Positions 1 through 9,072 of a stretch of 64,000 bases of DNA are shown here, piece by piece. The notes under the pieces are model-generated. The model saw only the letters and a list, made by a program, of their open reading frames with translations. It was not told the DNA's origin and ran no database searches. The position numbers and the translations under genes are program-made. The DNA is taken from contig NZ_BMAQ01000003.1 of the NCBI RefSeq assembly GCF_015472005.1, positions 124,001 to 188,000 on the forward strand. The letters are read 5' to 3'. The DNA is from Insulibacter thermoxylanivorax (GTDB taxonomy: Bacteria > Bacillota > Bacilli > Paenibacillales > DA-C8). Each line of letters starts with the position of its first letter. Position 1 is the stretch's first letter.

Positions 1-1
1 C

Positions 2-856
2 TTAGCCGAGAACGGGGAGCCTTGTATCCGAATAGATGAGAAGCTGATCCAAGTCCTGCCCTATATCGCCGGCGAACCATTCAGGGGCGGGGAATGTCAA
101 GTGAGGTCCAGCGGCGCGATGCTTCGCAGATTCCACGAAGCCTTGGCAGGGGAAGGATGTCCGCTCAATCCGCCCGTCGACTTCCACCGCACTTATGACT
201 ATTGCCGGGAAGCGCTACAGCAGCTGGAAGACGTCGAGCGCATCTCCCGCTTCGGATTGACGGAAGCAGCACACGCGGCAGAACGGGTCTATGCGCGCTG
301 GTCAGCAGCCGAGGGTAATCTACCGCAGACGATTCTGCACGGCGATTGGCATTTCTGGAATCAGCTTTATACCGATGATCAAGTAACGGCCGTACTAGAT
401 CTGGACTACATGCACAGTGGACCGCGCATCATGGATGTCGCCTATGCGATGTGGATCATCCACATCCTGCTGCCGAACCGGGCGGCAAGTTATCGCCGCG
501 CTTTCTTGGCAGGATACGGCGCGCTGCATGAGGAGGAGATCGAGGTATTGCCGTATGCTGCGGCAAGAATCGCGCTGTTTTTCTTATGCCATGCAGCTTA
601 CAGTTCCAATCCAGCAAGAAAATGGCACAAACAATACGCCAACCAGATGCCTTTCATCAACTGGCTGCTTACCGCTGGCGGCCAAGAACTGCGTAAAGCC
701 GCACAAGCGGTCAGATCGCAGCAGATTGGCCAAACGAACAACGTCCCGGCATCAGGTCGATTACCGGGACGGCATACAGCATCTATTCGATTCCCTGCGT
801 CTATTCGATGGGCATCGGTTCTCGATCCGCTTACCCGCAGCCTTAAGTACGAGTAA
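2..856 (+). CDS. Aminoglycoside phosphotransferase-family protein (5' end cut off by window)
   Basis: The reading frame is open from base 2, so the N-terminal part of the gene lies outside the window; about 284 codons are visible. It is recognised by the APH/choline-kinase catalytic loop HGDWHFWN (bases 338-361, pattern HGDxxxxN) followed by LDLDYMHSGPRIMDVAY, the metal-binding Asp segment. Families with this fold transfer phosphate to small alcohols or antibiotics; CotS/YsxE-type spore-coat kinases and homoserine-kinase-like proteins are close alternatives. The substrate cannot be told from the sequence. The last ~50 residues are low in recognisable motifs. The gene converges with the next one and their 3' ends overlap by 14 bases. 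Confidence 0.75.
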   Translation, partial: LAENGEPCIRIDEKLIQVLPYIAGEPFRGGECQVRSSGAMLRRFHEALAGEGCPLNPPVDFHRTYDYCREALQQLEDVERISRFGLTEAAHAAERVYARWSAAEGNLPQTILHGDWHFWNQLYTDDQVTAVLDLDYMHSGPRIMDVAYAMWIIHILLPNRAASYRRAFLAGYGALHEEEIEVLPYAAARIALFFLCHAAYSSNPARKWHKQYANQMPFINWLLTAGGQELRKAAQAVRSQQIGQTNNVPASGRLPGRHTASIRFPASIRWASVLDPLTRSLKYE

Positions 857-2138
857 CTTTGACCTTCAGGATCCGTTTCCGATCCGCTTCTTCAACCTTG
901 AACACCAGGCCCTCCCACTCGATCTCCGGTTTATCGTGCGGCTCTGGGAATCGCCCCAGCTGGCCGATGATAAATCCGCTCAAGGTATCATAATCTTCCG
1001 TCGGCAAGTCCACATCCAAGAATTCCTCCACGTCATCCAGGGGGATCATGCCGCGCATGTGGAACGTGTTGTCGTCGAGGATCAGAATATCTTTCTCCTC
1101 CACATCATATTCATCGAAGATATTGCCGACGATCTCCTCGATCAGATCCTCCATCGTGACGATCCCTGCTGTACCGCCGTATTCATCGATGACGACGGCC
1201 ATGTGCTCTTTGCGCCTCTGCATCTCATGCATCAGCTTGTCGGTGCGCATCGATTCCGGCACGATGTACGGTTTGCGGATGATCTCCGCCAGATGGAATT
1301 GCCGCTGGTCACAATCCTGTATGTAAGCGATGAGCTCTTTCACATGGAGGATCCCGACGATATTGTCCAGGGTATCTTCATAGACTGGATAACGGGTATA
1401 TTTGTCCTGATCGATGATCTTAAGGGCTTCCTCCAGTGATGCGGACTTCGGGATGGCCGCGATATGCGTGCGGTGGGTCATGATATCCTCTACGATCTTG
1501 TTATCGAAGTCGAAGATATTATCGATCATCATTTTCTCCGTCTCCTGGATCGTTCCCCGTTCCCTGCCGGCGTGTACCATCATACGAATCTCTTCTTCCG
1601 TCACTTCCTCATCGTCGGCATGCGGGTCGCCGCCCAGCAGTTTGACGAACAGATTCGTCGAGGCGGTGAGCAGATTCACGAAGGGAAGCGTAATGAAGGA
1701 TAACCAGCGGAGCGGCCGTACTGCCGCCATCGCGATCGGCTCTGCCTTCTGCATGGCGAAGCGCTTCGGAACGAGTTCACCGAAGACGAGAGTGAAGTAG
1801 GACAGCAGCAAGGTGATGACGATCACCGACAGTGTTTCGAGCAGCCTGCGAGAGATCGGCACCCCCGCATCGTGGAGCACAGCCGCCAGTTTACCGGCGA
1901 AACTCTCCGCTGCGAAGGCGCTGGCTAAGAAGCCGGCCAGGGTAATCCCAATCTGAATCGTCGCCAGGAATTGACTCGGTTCCTGCAGCAGTCTGTACAC
2001 CAGGGCGGCCCTCTTGTTTCCATCTTCAGCCATGAGTTTGATTTTGTTGTCATTGAGAGAGATCAAGGCCATCTCAGATGCAGCGAAGAAGGCGTTGGCG
2101 AAGATCAGGATGATGAGGATGATGATTTCCGTGATCAT
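843..2138 (-). CDS. CNNM/HlyC-CorC family membrane protein with CBS pair
   Basis: 431 residues. An N-terminal DUF21 (CNNM) membrane domain of about four helices (roughly residues 1-165) is followed by a CBS-domain pair (about 217-335) starting at VEDIMTHRTHIAAIP and by a C-terminal CorC/HlyC transporter-associated domain (about 350-428). Members of this family act in the cytoplasmic membrane, probably in Mg2+ or Co2+ efflux or homeostasis; the old name hemolysin is misleading. The start is supported by GGAGG seven to nine bases upstream of the ATG. It appears to be a single-gene unit. Confidence 0.88.
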   Translation of the reverse strand: MITEIIILIILIFANAFFAASEMALISLNDNKIKLMAEDGNKRAALVYRLLQEPSQFLATIQIGITLAGFLASAFAAESFAGKLAAVLHDAGVPISRRLLETLSVIVITLLLSYFTLVFGELVPKRFAMQKAEPIAMAAVRPLRWLSFITLPFVNLLTASTNLFVKLLGGDPHADDEEVTEEEIRMMVHAGRERGTIQETEKMMIDNIFDFDNKIVEDIMTHRTHIAAIPKSASLEEALKIIDQDKYTRYPVYEDTLDNIVGILHVKELIAYIQDCDQRQFHLAEIIRKPYIVPESMRTDKLMHEMQRRKEHMAVVIDEYGGTAGIVTMEDLIEEIVGNIFDEYDVEEKDILILDDNTFHMRGMIPLDDVEEFLDVDLPTEDYDTLSGFIIGQLGRFPEPHDKPEIEWEGLVFKVEEADRKRILKVKVTRT

Positions 2139-2343
2139 GACGATGCCTCCAAGGGGTTAGTCAAAATTACAGCAACATGTATAATGTGCCCAATTTATTC
2201 GTTGCCATGACCTCTAAGGCAAATATTTGCAGGAGAGAGGGGAATGAATGCAAAAAAGCATGGTAAAATCTTCACAACCCGTGATATTCTATAGGTAATC
2301 TTAGGGTAATCTTAATAATATTTCATTGAAAGGAGAGGTAAGG

Positions 2344-3891
2344 ATGATAAGAGCACGAAAAGTATTCGCACTCATCGCATTCGTTATGTCATTCATGCTT
2401 GTCTTTACAGCCTGTGACCCTGTAAGCGGTGTCAACCTGAACCAAGTGATGAAGGCTTCCTTAGAGCAAACCTCCTACGAAGGCCGACTCCTCATGGGCA
2501 TCGAATGGCAGCCCAGCGAACTGGAGATCTCGGATACTGCCCAGAAGTTTGCAACGGAGTTGGGCTTGCTGGCAGTGATGCCGAAGCTCGAGCTCGATCT
2601 GTATGAGGTCAGACAGCAAGATCTGCAGACGGCTTCGATGAAGGGGGATCTCAAGTTAGGCGACCTCGCGCTGCCGATCGCCATGTCCGTCTCCCCGTCG
2701 CTGATCGTCATAGAGATCGAGGGCATCGAGAGACCGCTCGTCATGGATGTACATAAGCCATACAACGATCTCTTCTTCGAGCTGGATTACGAACAGATCA
2801 ATGAGGCTTCATTGGGACTGACCCTCGCCGCATATGAATACCTCATTCCGAACCTGCCGAATCCGAAGAAGATCGACATCTCGTCCGCTTCGATCGAACT
2901 CAACGGCAAACAAGAACAGGTGCGGAAGATTCATGCGGAGATCCCCGGCAGCGAAGTCCATGGACTGCTCGAGCAGCTGCTTAGCAGCCTGGCCGAGGAT
3001 GAAGAAGGACTGAAGGAGTTCCTCAGCGAGGCTTATGATGCGCTCATGCCCTTCATCCTGGACGTGATCGAAGAGGCCGGAGCGCAATACGGATCTGACA
3101 GGGAACCGGATCCGATCGAGGAATTGGTCCTCGCTTATCTCAACAACAAAACCTTAGTCACCGAGTTCTTGTATACGACGATCACGCAAGGATACAACAT
3201 CGCTCTGAATCGTCTGCCGGTGCTGACCGAGGATGAAGATTGGAACAACGTCTTCCATGACGACACCTATATGACCGTGGATCTGTATCTGAACCGCAAT
3301 ATGAACATCGTCCAATCCGATGTTGAGCTCCTGCTGGCGCCGGCCAATGCAGCAGGAAGCCTGCGGATCACCACTTCTACGCAGATCTGGAATATAAACG
3401 CCGATGTCGAAGCAGAACAGCTGGGCAGCACAAACGGCATCATGCTGGACAATCCGCTCGCTGGAGAAGAGATCCTGCAGGCGATCGATTGGCAGTCGCC
3501 GCTAGGTCAACTGCTGAGCGCCTTTGGTTTGAATCAGAAGACCGTCCTGCTCCCTGCTGATCAAGTCCATGCCGAGAACGGGGTCTCGTTCATGACCGCC
3601 TATCAGATCAGCCGGGAACTGGGCCTCGTGCTGGATCAATCGGCTGATCTGGAAACATCCGTGGTATTCACCGATCTCAGCAGTGAGATCAGAGTCGAGC
3701 TGCCGCTGAACCAAAATATCATCATCATCAATGGTACGGCGAAAGAGATTCCGAGCGGTGCCTTCCAACATGGCGTGCCCAGCTCGTTCTATACGTACGT
3801 GCCGATCCGCGCAGTTGCGGAAGCCTTCGGTTATGAAGTGGCATGGAATCCTAACCTGCAGATGATTGAATTGACAAAGCTCTATCGCTGA
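2344..3891 (+). CDS. Lipoprotein with C-terminal stalk (copper amine oxidase N-like) domain
   Basis: About 515 residues. The start is the ATG at 2344, eight or so bases after AAAGGAGAGG, rather than the TTG at 2326, which lies in front of that ribosome binding site. The N-terminus is a lipoprotein signal: positive MIRARK, a hydrophobic core and the lipobox FTAC, which should attach the protein to the outer face of the membrane. The long middle part is acidic and not recognised. The last ~65 residues carry the stalk-domain pattern VPIRAVAEAFGYEVAWN, common in Paenibacillus surface proteins and probably involved in envelope binding rather than amine oxidation. A hairpin terminator follows. Specific function unknown. 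Confidence 0.75.
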   Translation: MIRARKVFALIAFVMSFMLVFTACDPVSGVNLNQVMKASLEQTSYEGRLLMGIEWQPSELEISDTAQKFATELGLLAVMPKLELDLYEVRQQDLQTASMKGDLKLGDLALPIAMSVSPSLIVIEIEGIERPLVMDVHKPYNDLFFELDYEQINEASLGLTLAAYEYLIPNLPNPKKIDISSASIELNGKQEQVRKIHAEIPGSEVHGLLEQLLSSLAEDEEGLKEFLSEAYDALMPFILDVIEEAGAQYGSDREPDPIEELVLAYLNNKTLVTEFLYTTITQGYNIALNRLPVLTEDEDWNNVFHDDTYMTVDLYLNRNMNIVQSDVELLLAPANAAGSLRITTSTQIWNINADVEAEQLGSTNGIMLDNPLAGEEILQAIDWQSPLGQLLSAFGLNQKTVLLPADQVHAENGVSFMTAYQISRELGLVLDQSADLETSVVFTDLSSEIRVELPLNQNIIIINGTAKEIPSGAFQHGVPSSFYTYVPIRAVAEAFGYEVAWNPNLQMIELTKLYR

Positions 3892-3904
3892 TATGCTTGA
3901 TTTC

Positions 3905-3960
3905 AAAAAAGGGGCTGCCCAGTAAGTCAATCATGATTGACTTACTGGACAGCCCCTCAT
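3905..3960. terminator. Bidirectional intrinsic terminator, 46-bp near-perfect palindrome
   Basis: Bases 3911-3956 form a 23-bp-arm palindrome with one mismatch (GGGGCTGCCCAGTAAG on the left, GGACAGCCCC closing on the right). On the minus strand it ends in T6, so it terminates the HD-GYP gene. On the plus strand it is followed by CATTTTCG and can serve the lipoprotein gene. Confidence 0.85.
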
Positions 3961-3977
3961 TTTCGTCTCCGACTGAA

Positions 3978-4988
3978 TCACAGGACCTGCTTGATATGTA
4001 TGGAGTAATCTTTGCTTAGATCGACGTATTCGTCCTCGACTTGAACCAGCGGCCGGATCGGATCATGAGCATTGACCATCAAGATGATGCCTTGTCGATC
4101 ATCGGTTAAGATCACTTGCTGCCCGATCAACGTATACATCAGCTTCTCGATGAAGATATTCGTGATCTTCGGATCGAGGGCGCCGTATGTATCGTCGCTC
4201 ATCTGCAGCAGCACTTCATAGAAAGGCGATGGTTCACGGTACACCCGCTGCGAGGTCATCGCATGGAAGACATCAGCTACAGCGACGATCCTGCTGAACA
4301 GATCAATCTGGTCTCCCTTGATGCCATGCGGATATCCGCTGCCATCCAGGCGCTCATGGTGCTGCAAGGCTACCAAGGCCTGTCTGTGGTTGATCCCCGT
4401 CGTCTGCTTCAGGAGTTCATAACCGTAGATGGTATGTTCCTTCATCTCTTCGTACTCTTCGTCGGTCAGCTTATCGGGCTTATTCAAGATCTCCTCCGGG
4501 ATCAGCATCTTGCCCACATCGTGCAACAGCGCTGCTGTTGTCAACTGCAGCAGCTCTTGCTTATCAAGGCCAAGCCAGCTGCCGAGCATGTTGGCGAATG
4601 TGCCGACTGCGATGTTATGCCGATACGTATAATCATCCTTCGCTTGAAGGGAGGTGAATAGATCGTATAATGTCGATTCCGAACAAGCCTCTTGAATGAC
4701 CGGCAGCACATCCTGTCTAAGTTCAGCAAGCGGTACCTTCTTCGTCATTCGAATATCTTCAAAATAGGAACATGCCATCTTAACGGATTCATCAAGCTCT
4801 TGCTGAGTATTGAAAGTCAGCTTCTCATCGGGATCTGCCAGGTCGTCTTCGTTTAGATAGACGCCGTGATTGTACAGAATATCCAGATGTTCTTCGAGAA
4901 TGATGACATGTCGCGGGATTAACAGGATCCCTCTATCATTGAAGATATCTCTTCTCGTCCTTTTGCCAATAGCATCAGCTAGTATCAT
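3978..4988 (-). CDS. HD-GYP domain protein (probable c-di-GMP phosphodiesterase)
   Basis: 336 residues. The C-terminal two thirds are an HD-GYP domain: LLHDVGKMLIPEEIL holds the HD metal pair (about residues 157-158), and HHERLDGSGYPHGIKG holds the GYP signature (about 218-220). Proteins with these intact motifs hydrolyse cyclic di-GMP to pGpG or GMP. The N-terminal ~100 residues are not a receiver or PAS domain I recognise, so the input signal is unknown. The start has a GGGAGG about 15 bases upstream, rather far. It is monocistronic, ending at the strong palindromic terminator. Confidence 0.85.
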   Translation of the reverse strand: MILADAIGKRTRRDIFNDRGILLIPRHVIILEEHLDILYNHGVYLNEDDLADPDEKLTFNTQQELDESVKMACSYFEDIRMTKKVPLAELRQDVLPVIQEACSESTLYDLFTSLQAKDDYTYRHNIAVGTFANMLGSWLGLDKQELLQLTTAALLHDVGKMLIPEEILNKPDKLTDEEYEEMKEHTIYGYELLKQTTGINHRQALVALQHHERLDGSGYPHGIKGDQIDLFSRIVAVADVFHAMTSQRVYREPSPFYEVLLQMSDDTYGALDPKITNIFIEKLMYTLIGQQVILTDDRQGIILMVNAHDPIRPLVQVEDEYVDLSKDYSIHIKQVL

Positions 4989-5215
4989 ATCTTTCAGTTG
5001 CCGCCTCCCTGCTAGATATGCCGTTGATCATAATGATGAAAACTTAAAAATCACGCTGCTTGTCCGTTTCTTCCCTTATAATGACTCTGCCGCGCAATGC
5101 GGACGGAGCAGTGCCGGCTCTGCTGATTCAGACTATAGTAAGATGACAGCGAGTTAATCTTTCCTACCAGGAGTAATAATTGGAATAACAGCGTTTACAC
5201 CATCATACAAATTTA

Positions 5216-5260
5216 CTCATCTTTCGTCAACAACCAGTCGTTATATTGACAAAAGATGAG
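5216..5260. repeat. 15-bp inverted repeat in the ftsH/HD-GYP gap
   Basis: Arms 5216-5230 (CTCATCTTTCGTCAA) and 5246-5260 (TTGACAAAAGATGAG) pair with a single mismatch around a 15-base loop. It has no U-run, so it is either a weak terminator for ftsH or an operator/5' leader element of the HD-GYP gene. The remainder of the 365-base gap 4989-5353 holds nothing else I can support. Confidence 0.55.
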
Positions 5261-5353
5261 GAGAAAATGATTTTAATTTCTATTAATTCTATTATTTGAT
5301 TCCAAATTATCCGATCGCTGTTCTGCCTTCCGTGGACGAATCGGCTGAATTCG

Positions 5354-7210
5354 CTACTCCGCTGAATCAGTCGAATACTCGGACGATGTATCCTTGTTCA
5401 GCATCGCCATGAATTCTTCTCCGGTGATCGTTTCCTTCTCAAGCAGGTATTTGGCCAGTTCATGCATCTTGCCGCAGTGTTCCCGCAAGATCTGAAGGGC
5501 CTTCTGATGGGCGCTCTTGATGATCCCAAGCACCACCTCATCCACCTTAGCCGCTGTAACGGCAGATACCATCAAGGTCGTATCGCCGCCGAGGTAAGGA
5601 TTGTTCACCGTTTCCAGTGCCATCATATCGAACTCTTCGCTCATCCCGAAGCGGGTGACCATCGCCCGCGCGATCTTGGTGGCTTGTTCGATATCGTTGG
5701 CCGCACCTGATGTGATCGTGTTGAATACGATCTCTTCCGCAGCCCGTCCTCCCATATAGGTGGTGATTTTGTCGAAGAGCTGCTCTTTGGACATCAGGAC
5801 CTGATCGTCTTCTTCCACCTGCAAGGTATAGCCCAGCGCTCCCGATGTACGGGGGATGATCGTAATCTTATGCACCGGCGCCGCATGGGTTAATTTGGCA
5901 GCCACGAGGGCATGGCCGATCTCATGATAGGCGACGGTTAACTTATCCTTCATCGTAAGAACCGCATTCTTCCGTTGATAGCCGGCGATCACGACCTCTA
6001 CCGATTCCTCCAGATCGCTCTGGGTAACCTGATTGCGCCCCAGCCGCACCGCCCTTAGGGCAGCTTCGTTGATGATATTCGCCAGGTCCGCTCCGGATGC
6101 CCCCGGTGTCGCCTTAGCGATGGCATGCAGGTCGATGTTATCCGCCATCTTCACCTTGCGTGCATGAACGCGCAAGATCGCTTCCCGGCCCCTTAAGTCA
6201 GGCAGTTCGACGGGCACACGGCGATCGAAGCGGCCCGGTCTTAGGAGTGCCTTATCCAGCGTCTCCGGTCTGTTCGTCGCAGCGAGGATGACGACTCCCT
6301 TATCCGCTTCGAAGCCGTCCATCTCCGTGAGCAGCTGGTTCAGAGTCTGCTCCCGCTCGTCGTTGCCGCCGATGGTAGCGGCTGCGGTACGGCTCTTACC
6401 GATCGTATCGATCTCATCGATAAAGACGATACAGGGCGCCTTCTCCTGTGCTTGTTTGAACAGATCGCGAACACGGGCTGCCCCCATCCCGACGAACATC
6501 TCGACGAATTCCGAACCGGAGATCGAGAAGAACGGCACCTTGGATTCACCTGCCACGGCTTTCGCCAGCAGGGTCTTCCCCGTTCCCGGCGGACCGACCA
6601 AGAGCACCCCCTTCGGAATCTTCGCACCGATCTCCGTATATCTCTTCGGATTATGCAGGAAGTCCACGACCTCCTGCAGCGCCTCTTTCGCTTCCTCCTG
6701 CCCCGCTACATCGCGGAAGGAGATCCCCGTCTGCGCCTCAACATAGACCTTCGCATTGCTCTTGCCGAAGGTCATCGCATTGTTGCCGCCGAACCGCTTG
6801 ACCATCCGATTCATGAAGAACTGAGCGATGGCGATGAAGATGATGAGCGGCAGGATCCAGGTGAGGAGGAACGTGATGAGCGGGGAATTCTCCCGTGGAA
6901 TGACGCTCGTAAAATGTACGTTCGCCTCATACAAGCGTTCGACGAGCTGCGGATCATCCATGCGGCCTGTCGTATAAAACTTCTCTCTCCCGGTTTCATC
7001 CAATGCCGAGAAAGTGATCTGCGTCTCCTGGACTTCGACTTTGTTCACCTTGCCGGATTCCACCCAAGCCAGGAATGTTCCGTAATCAACTTCGGCGATT
7101 TGCCGTTTCAGAATCGTCGGAATGAGAAAAGCATTCATCACAAGTACAATCGCGAAGGCGATGAGCAGATAATAGACGAGCTGTTTCTTCGGATCATGTT
7201 GTCCTTTCAT
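5354..7210 (-). CDS. ftsH: ATP-dependent zinc metalloprotease FtsH
   Basis: 618 residues, a normal length for bacterial FtsH. It is a membrane-bound AAA+ protease that degrades misassembled membrane proteins and short-lived regulators as a hexamer. Visible: two N-terminal membrane helices (about 11-30 and 112-132) flanking an extracytoplasmic domain, Walker A GPPGTGKT (near residue 205), Walker B IVFIDEID, second region of homology [11 protein letters not shown], and the zinc site H429-E-I-G-H433. The zinc motif reads HEIGH where the family usually has HEAGH; both ligand histidines and the glutamate are kept. GGAGG lies seven bases before the ATG. Paenibacilli normally have another ftsH next to hpt/tilS, so this may be an additional copy. 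Confidence 0.95.
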   Translation of the reverse strand: MKGQHDPKKQLVYYLLIAFAIVLVMNAFLIPTILKRQIAEVDYGTFLAWVESGKVNKVEVQETQITFSALDETGREKFYTTGRMDDPQLVERLYEANVHFTSVIPRENSPLITFLLTWILPLIIFIAIAQFFMNRMVKRFGGNNAMTFGKSNAKVYVEAQTGISFRDVAGQEEAKEALQEVVDFLHNPKRYTEIGAKIPKGVLLVGPPGTGKTLLAKAVAGESKVPFFSISGSEFVEMFVGMGAARVRDLFKQAQEKAPCIVFIDEIDTIGKSRTAAATIGGNDEREQTLNQLLTEMDGFEADKGVVILAATNRPETLDKALLRPGRFDRRVPVELPDLRGREAILRVHARKVKMADNIDLHAIAKATPGASGADLANIINEAALRAVRLGRNQVTQSDLEESVEVVIAGYQRKNAVLTMKDKLTVAYHEIGHALVAAKLTHAAPVHKITIIPRTSGALGYTLQVEEDDQVLMSKEQLFDKITTYMGGRAAEEIVFNTITSGAANDIEQATKIARAMVTRFGMSEEFDMMALETVNNPYLGGDTTLMVSAVTAAKVDEVVLGIIKSAHQKALQILREHCGKMHELAKYLLEKETITGEEFMAMLNKDTSSEYSTDSAE

Positions 7211-7463
7211 CAGACGACCTCCGTCATGGGATAGTACATGAGCTTCTACTAATTAAATTATCACATAAATAATCGTTCACATAATGGAATTGCGCACATT
7301 CTAATCAGAACTGAAGCTCATTCCATCTGGTCATCTCATACGTTTATACGGTCATTCGGTTCTTTGATTGTGACATAAATCAACATTGTTCATGATTTTG
7401 TAAACTTTTTTGGGCAAAAAGTAATATTAAATTGGTTAAATAGTCGCTGTGATTGTGATATAT

Positions 7464-7491
7464 TTGTGACAATAGGTTTCTTTGTTATAGT
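7464..7491 (+). promoter_or_regulatory. Candidate sigma-A promoter of the chemotaxis receptor gene
   Basis: TTGTGA (7464-7469), a 16-base spacer and TATAGT (7486-7491), placed about 30 bases before the TTG start. The rest of the 313-base gap 7211-7523 between ftsH and this gene is AT-rich and must also contain the ftsH promoter, which I could not place. Confidence 0.5.
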
Positions 7492-7523
7492 AATTAATTC
7501 CTAAACAAGGAGGGAGATACCAT

Positions 7524-8828
7524 TTGCTTAATCTCATTAATCACATCATGAATACGTTCTTTAATAGTCTGGTTAAAAAATTGGTCGTCGGCATCCTGAT
7601 CGTCTCAGTCACCACATATGGGACCAGCGCATTTTTTATCTTCGTCCTCAAACCGTTCCTGGCCCCGCAGCTCGAAGATTGGATCTACATCCTAGGAGTC
7701 TTGACCTTGGGGATTATGTGGACGTGTTTCTTGGGATGGATCGCAGCGAAGCTCATCATTCTCCCCTTGACGAGGCTGACGAGAGCAGTGAACACGATGG
7801 CTTCCGGCGATCTGCAAGTACAGATCCCCAACTATCCTTGGAAGGATGAGATCGGATCGTTGAACGCTTCCTTTCAAGTCCTATTGGATAATTGGCGGCG
7901 CATGATTGCTGATGTTTCTGAAAGCGCTGCAATTACCGAGCAAAGCGTTGCAGCGTTGAATGAGGCTATTACGCAAGCCACGGACCAAATCGAAACGGTA
8001 TCCACGACGATTGAACGCATGTCGGATGCAGCAGCCGACCAGTCCAATTCGGCCAAGGAACTGCTGGACACGGCTGAGTTATCGAACGAAACATCGAGCC
8101 GCATGAATGAACAAGCGCAGCATGCACTGCAGATCTCTTCATCCATGGTGGACACCATTCGCGAGAGCACGGAGCTGTTCCGTTCCATCGTTGACAGCAT
8201 GCAGCATATTACTGAGACCAGCGAGCAGACGTTACAGTTCGTCCATGCACTGGAACACCAGGCTCAAGAGATCAGCAATATCTCTCAAATGGTGCGCGAA
8301 ATTGCAAATCAAACCCACATGCTGGCGCTGAACGCCTCGATCGAAGCCGCCCATGCCGGTGAACATGGACAGGGGTTCTCCGTTGTTGCCATGCAGATTC
8401 GCAAACTGGCTGCGGACAGCGGTTCGGCAGCTGAGCAGATCAATGAACTGGTTAATATGATGCAGAAGCAGGCGCTCACTGTGGTTGCTGAATCCGATCG
8501 GCAGGTCGATCTGATCCGCCGGGAGACAGAAGCCGGGGAATCCGCGAGACAAGTGCTTGTGAAGATCGACACCTCCGTTCATGAGACAGAAAACGCCTTG
8601 CAGCAGATCGTGCAGGGAATCCGCCTGCAGACGGAGCATATCCAGAAGACATACGAACAAGCCCGCCGCATCGCTGATACAGCGAAGGCGCTCTCTGAGG
8701 ACAGCGTGAATATCGCCGGCGCTGCACAGGGGCAAACCGGCGTTATGCAAGAAATTACCGCCTCCTCCGAGATGCTGCGGGAGGAAGCGGCTAATCTCAA
8801 GCAAAAAACCGTTGTATTTAAATTATGA
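7524..8828 (+). CDS. Methyl-accepting chemotaxis protein
   Basis: 434 residues starting with TTG, supported by AAGGAGGGA eight bases upstream. Two membrane helices (about residues 19-42 and 55-78) are separated by only a few residues, so there is almost no extracellular sensor domain. A HAMP linker (about 79-130) and a long coiled-coil signalling domain follow. The conserved hairpin tip ALNASIEAAHAGEHGQGFSV that contacts CheA/CheW is present. The protein should pass signals to the CheA kinase. The short loop suggests it senses membrane state, energy or an intracellular partner rather than a periplasmic-type ligand. No chemotaxis genes are adjacent. Confidence 0.9.
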   Translation: MLNLINHIMNTFFNSLVKKLVVGILIVSVTTYGTSAFFIFVLKPFLAPQLEDWIYILGVLTLGIMWTCFLGWIAAKLIILPLTRLTRAVNTMASGDLQVQIPNYPWKDEIGSLNASFQVLLDNWRRMIADVSESAAITEQSVAALNEAITQATDQIETVSTTIERMSDAAADQSNSAKELLDTAELSNETSSRMNEQAQHALQISSSMVDTIRESTELFRSIVDSMQHITETSEQTLQFVHALEHQAQEISNISQMVREIANQTHMLALNASIEAAHAGEHGQGFSVVAMQIRKLAADSGSAAEQINELVNMMQKQALTVVAESDRQVDLIRRETEAGESARQVLVKIDTSVHETENALQQIVQGIRLQTEHIQKTYEQARRIADTAKALSEDSVNIAGAAQGQTGVMQEITASSEMLREEAANLKQKTVVFKL

Positions 8829-8855
8829 TAAAACGATTGATAAGATATGCTGTGC

Positions 8856-9014
8856 TCATCCCAAAGAAGCGGACCGGAAGCGGCTTAAAAAAGCCTGCAG
8901 CCGGCCGCTTTGCGGTTGATGGAAGATCTGCAGCGGCGGCCCTTGTTCGACGATCGTGCCGCCGTCAATGAAGATCACCCGATCGGCGACATCCCTTGCG
9001 AAGTCCATCTCCTG
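8856..9014 (-). pseudogene. Remnant of an amino-acid ABC transporter ATPase (GlnQ-like C-terminus)
   Basis: Only the final ~52 codons of a GlnQ/HisP-type ATPase survive: EMDFARDVADRVIFIDGG, then TIVEQGPPLQIF and LQAFLSR, which match the family's C-terminal end after the H-loop. The part with Walker A, signature and Walker B is absent; upstream the frame runs into unrelated sequence next to the exporter permease. No permease or binding-protein gene is nearby. It is probably a deletion scar. Confidence 0.7.
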
Positions 9015-9072
9015 GGGTGATCTTCCCCGTCTCGCGTGCTCTAGCCATCTTGTGATCATTCATTCGCCTGGA

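Noticed and set aside
8829-8900. GC-rich inverted sequence after the chemotaxis receptor as a terminator
   Set aside because: The arms near 8872 and 8898 pair only with an interruption and there is no U-run on the plus strand; it also overlaps the end of the glnQ remnant.
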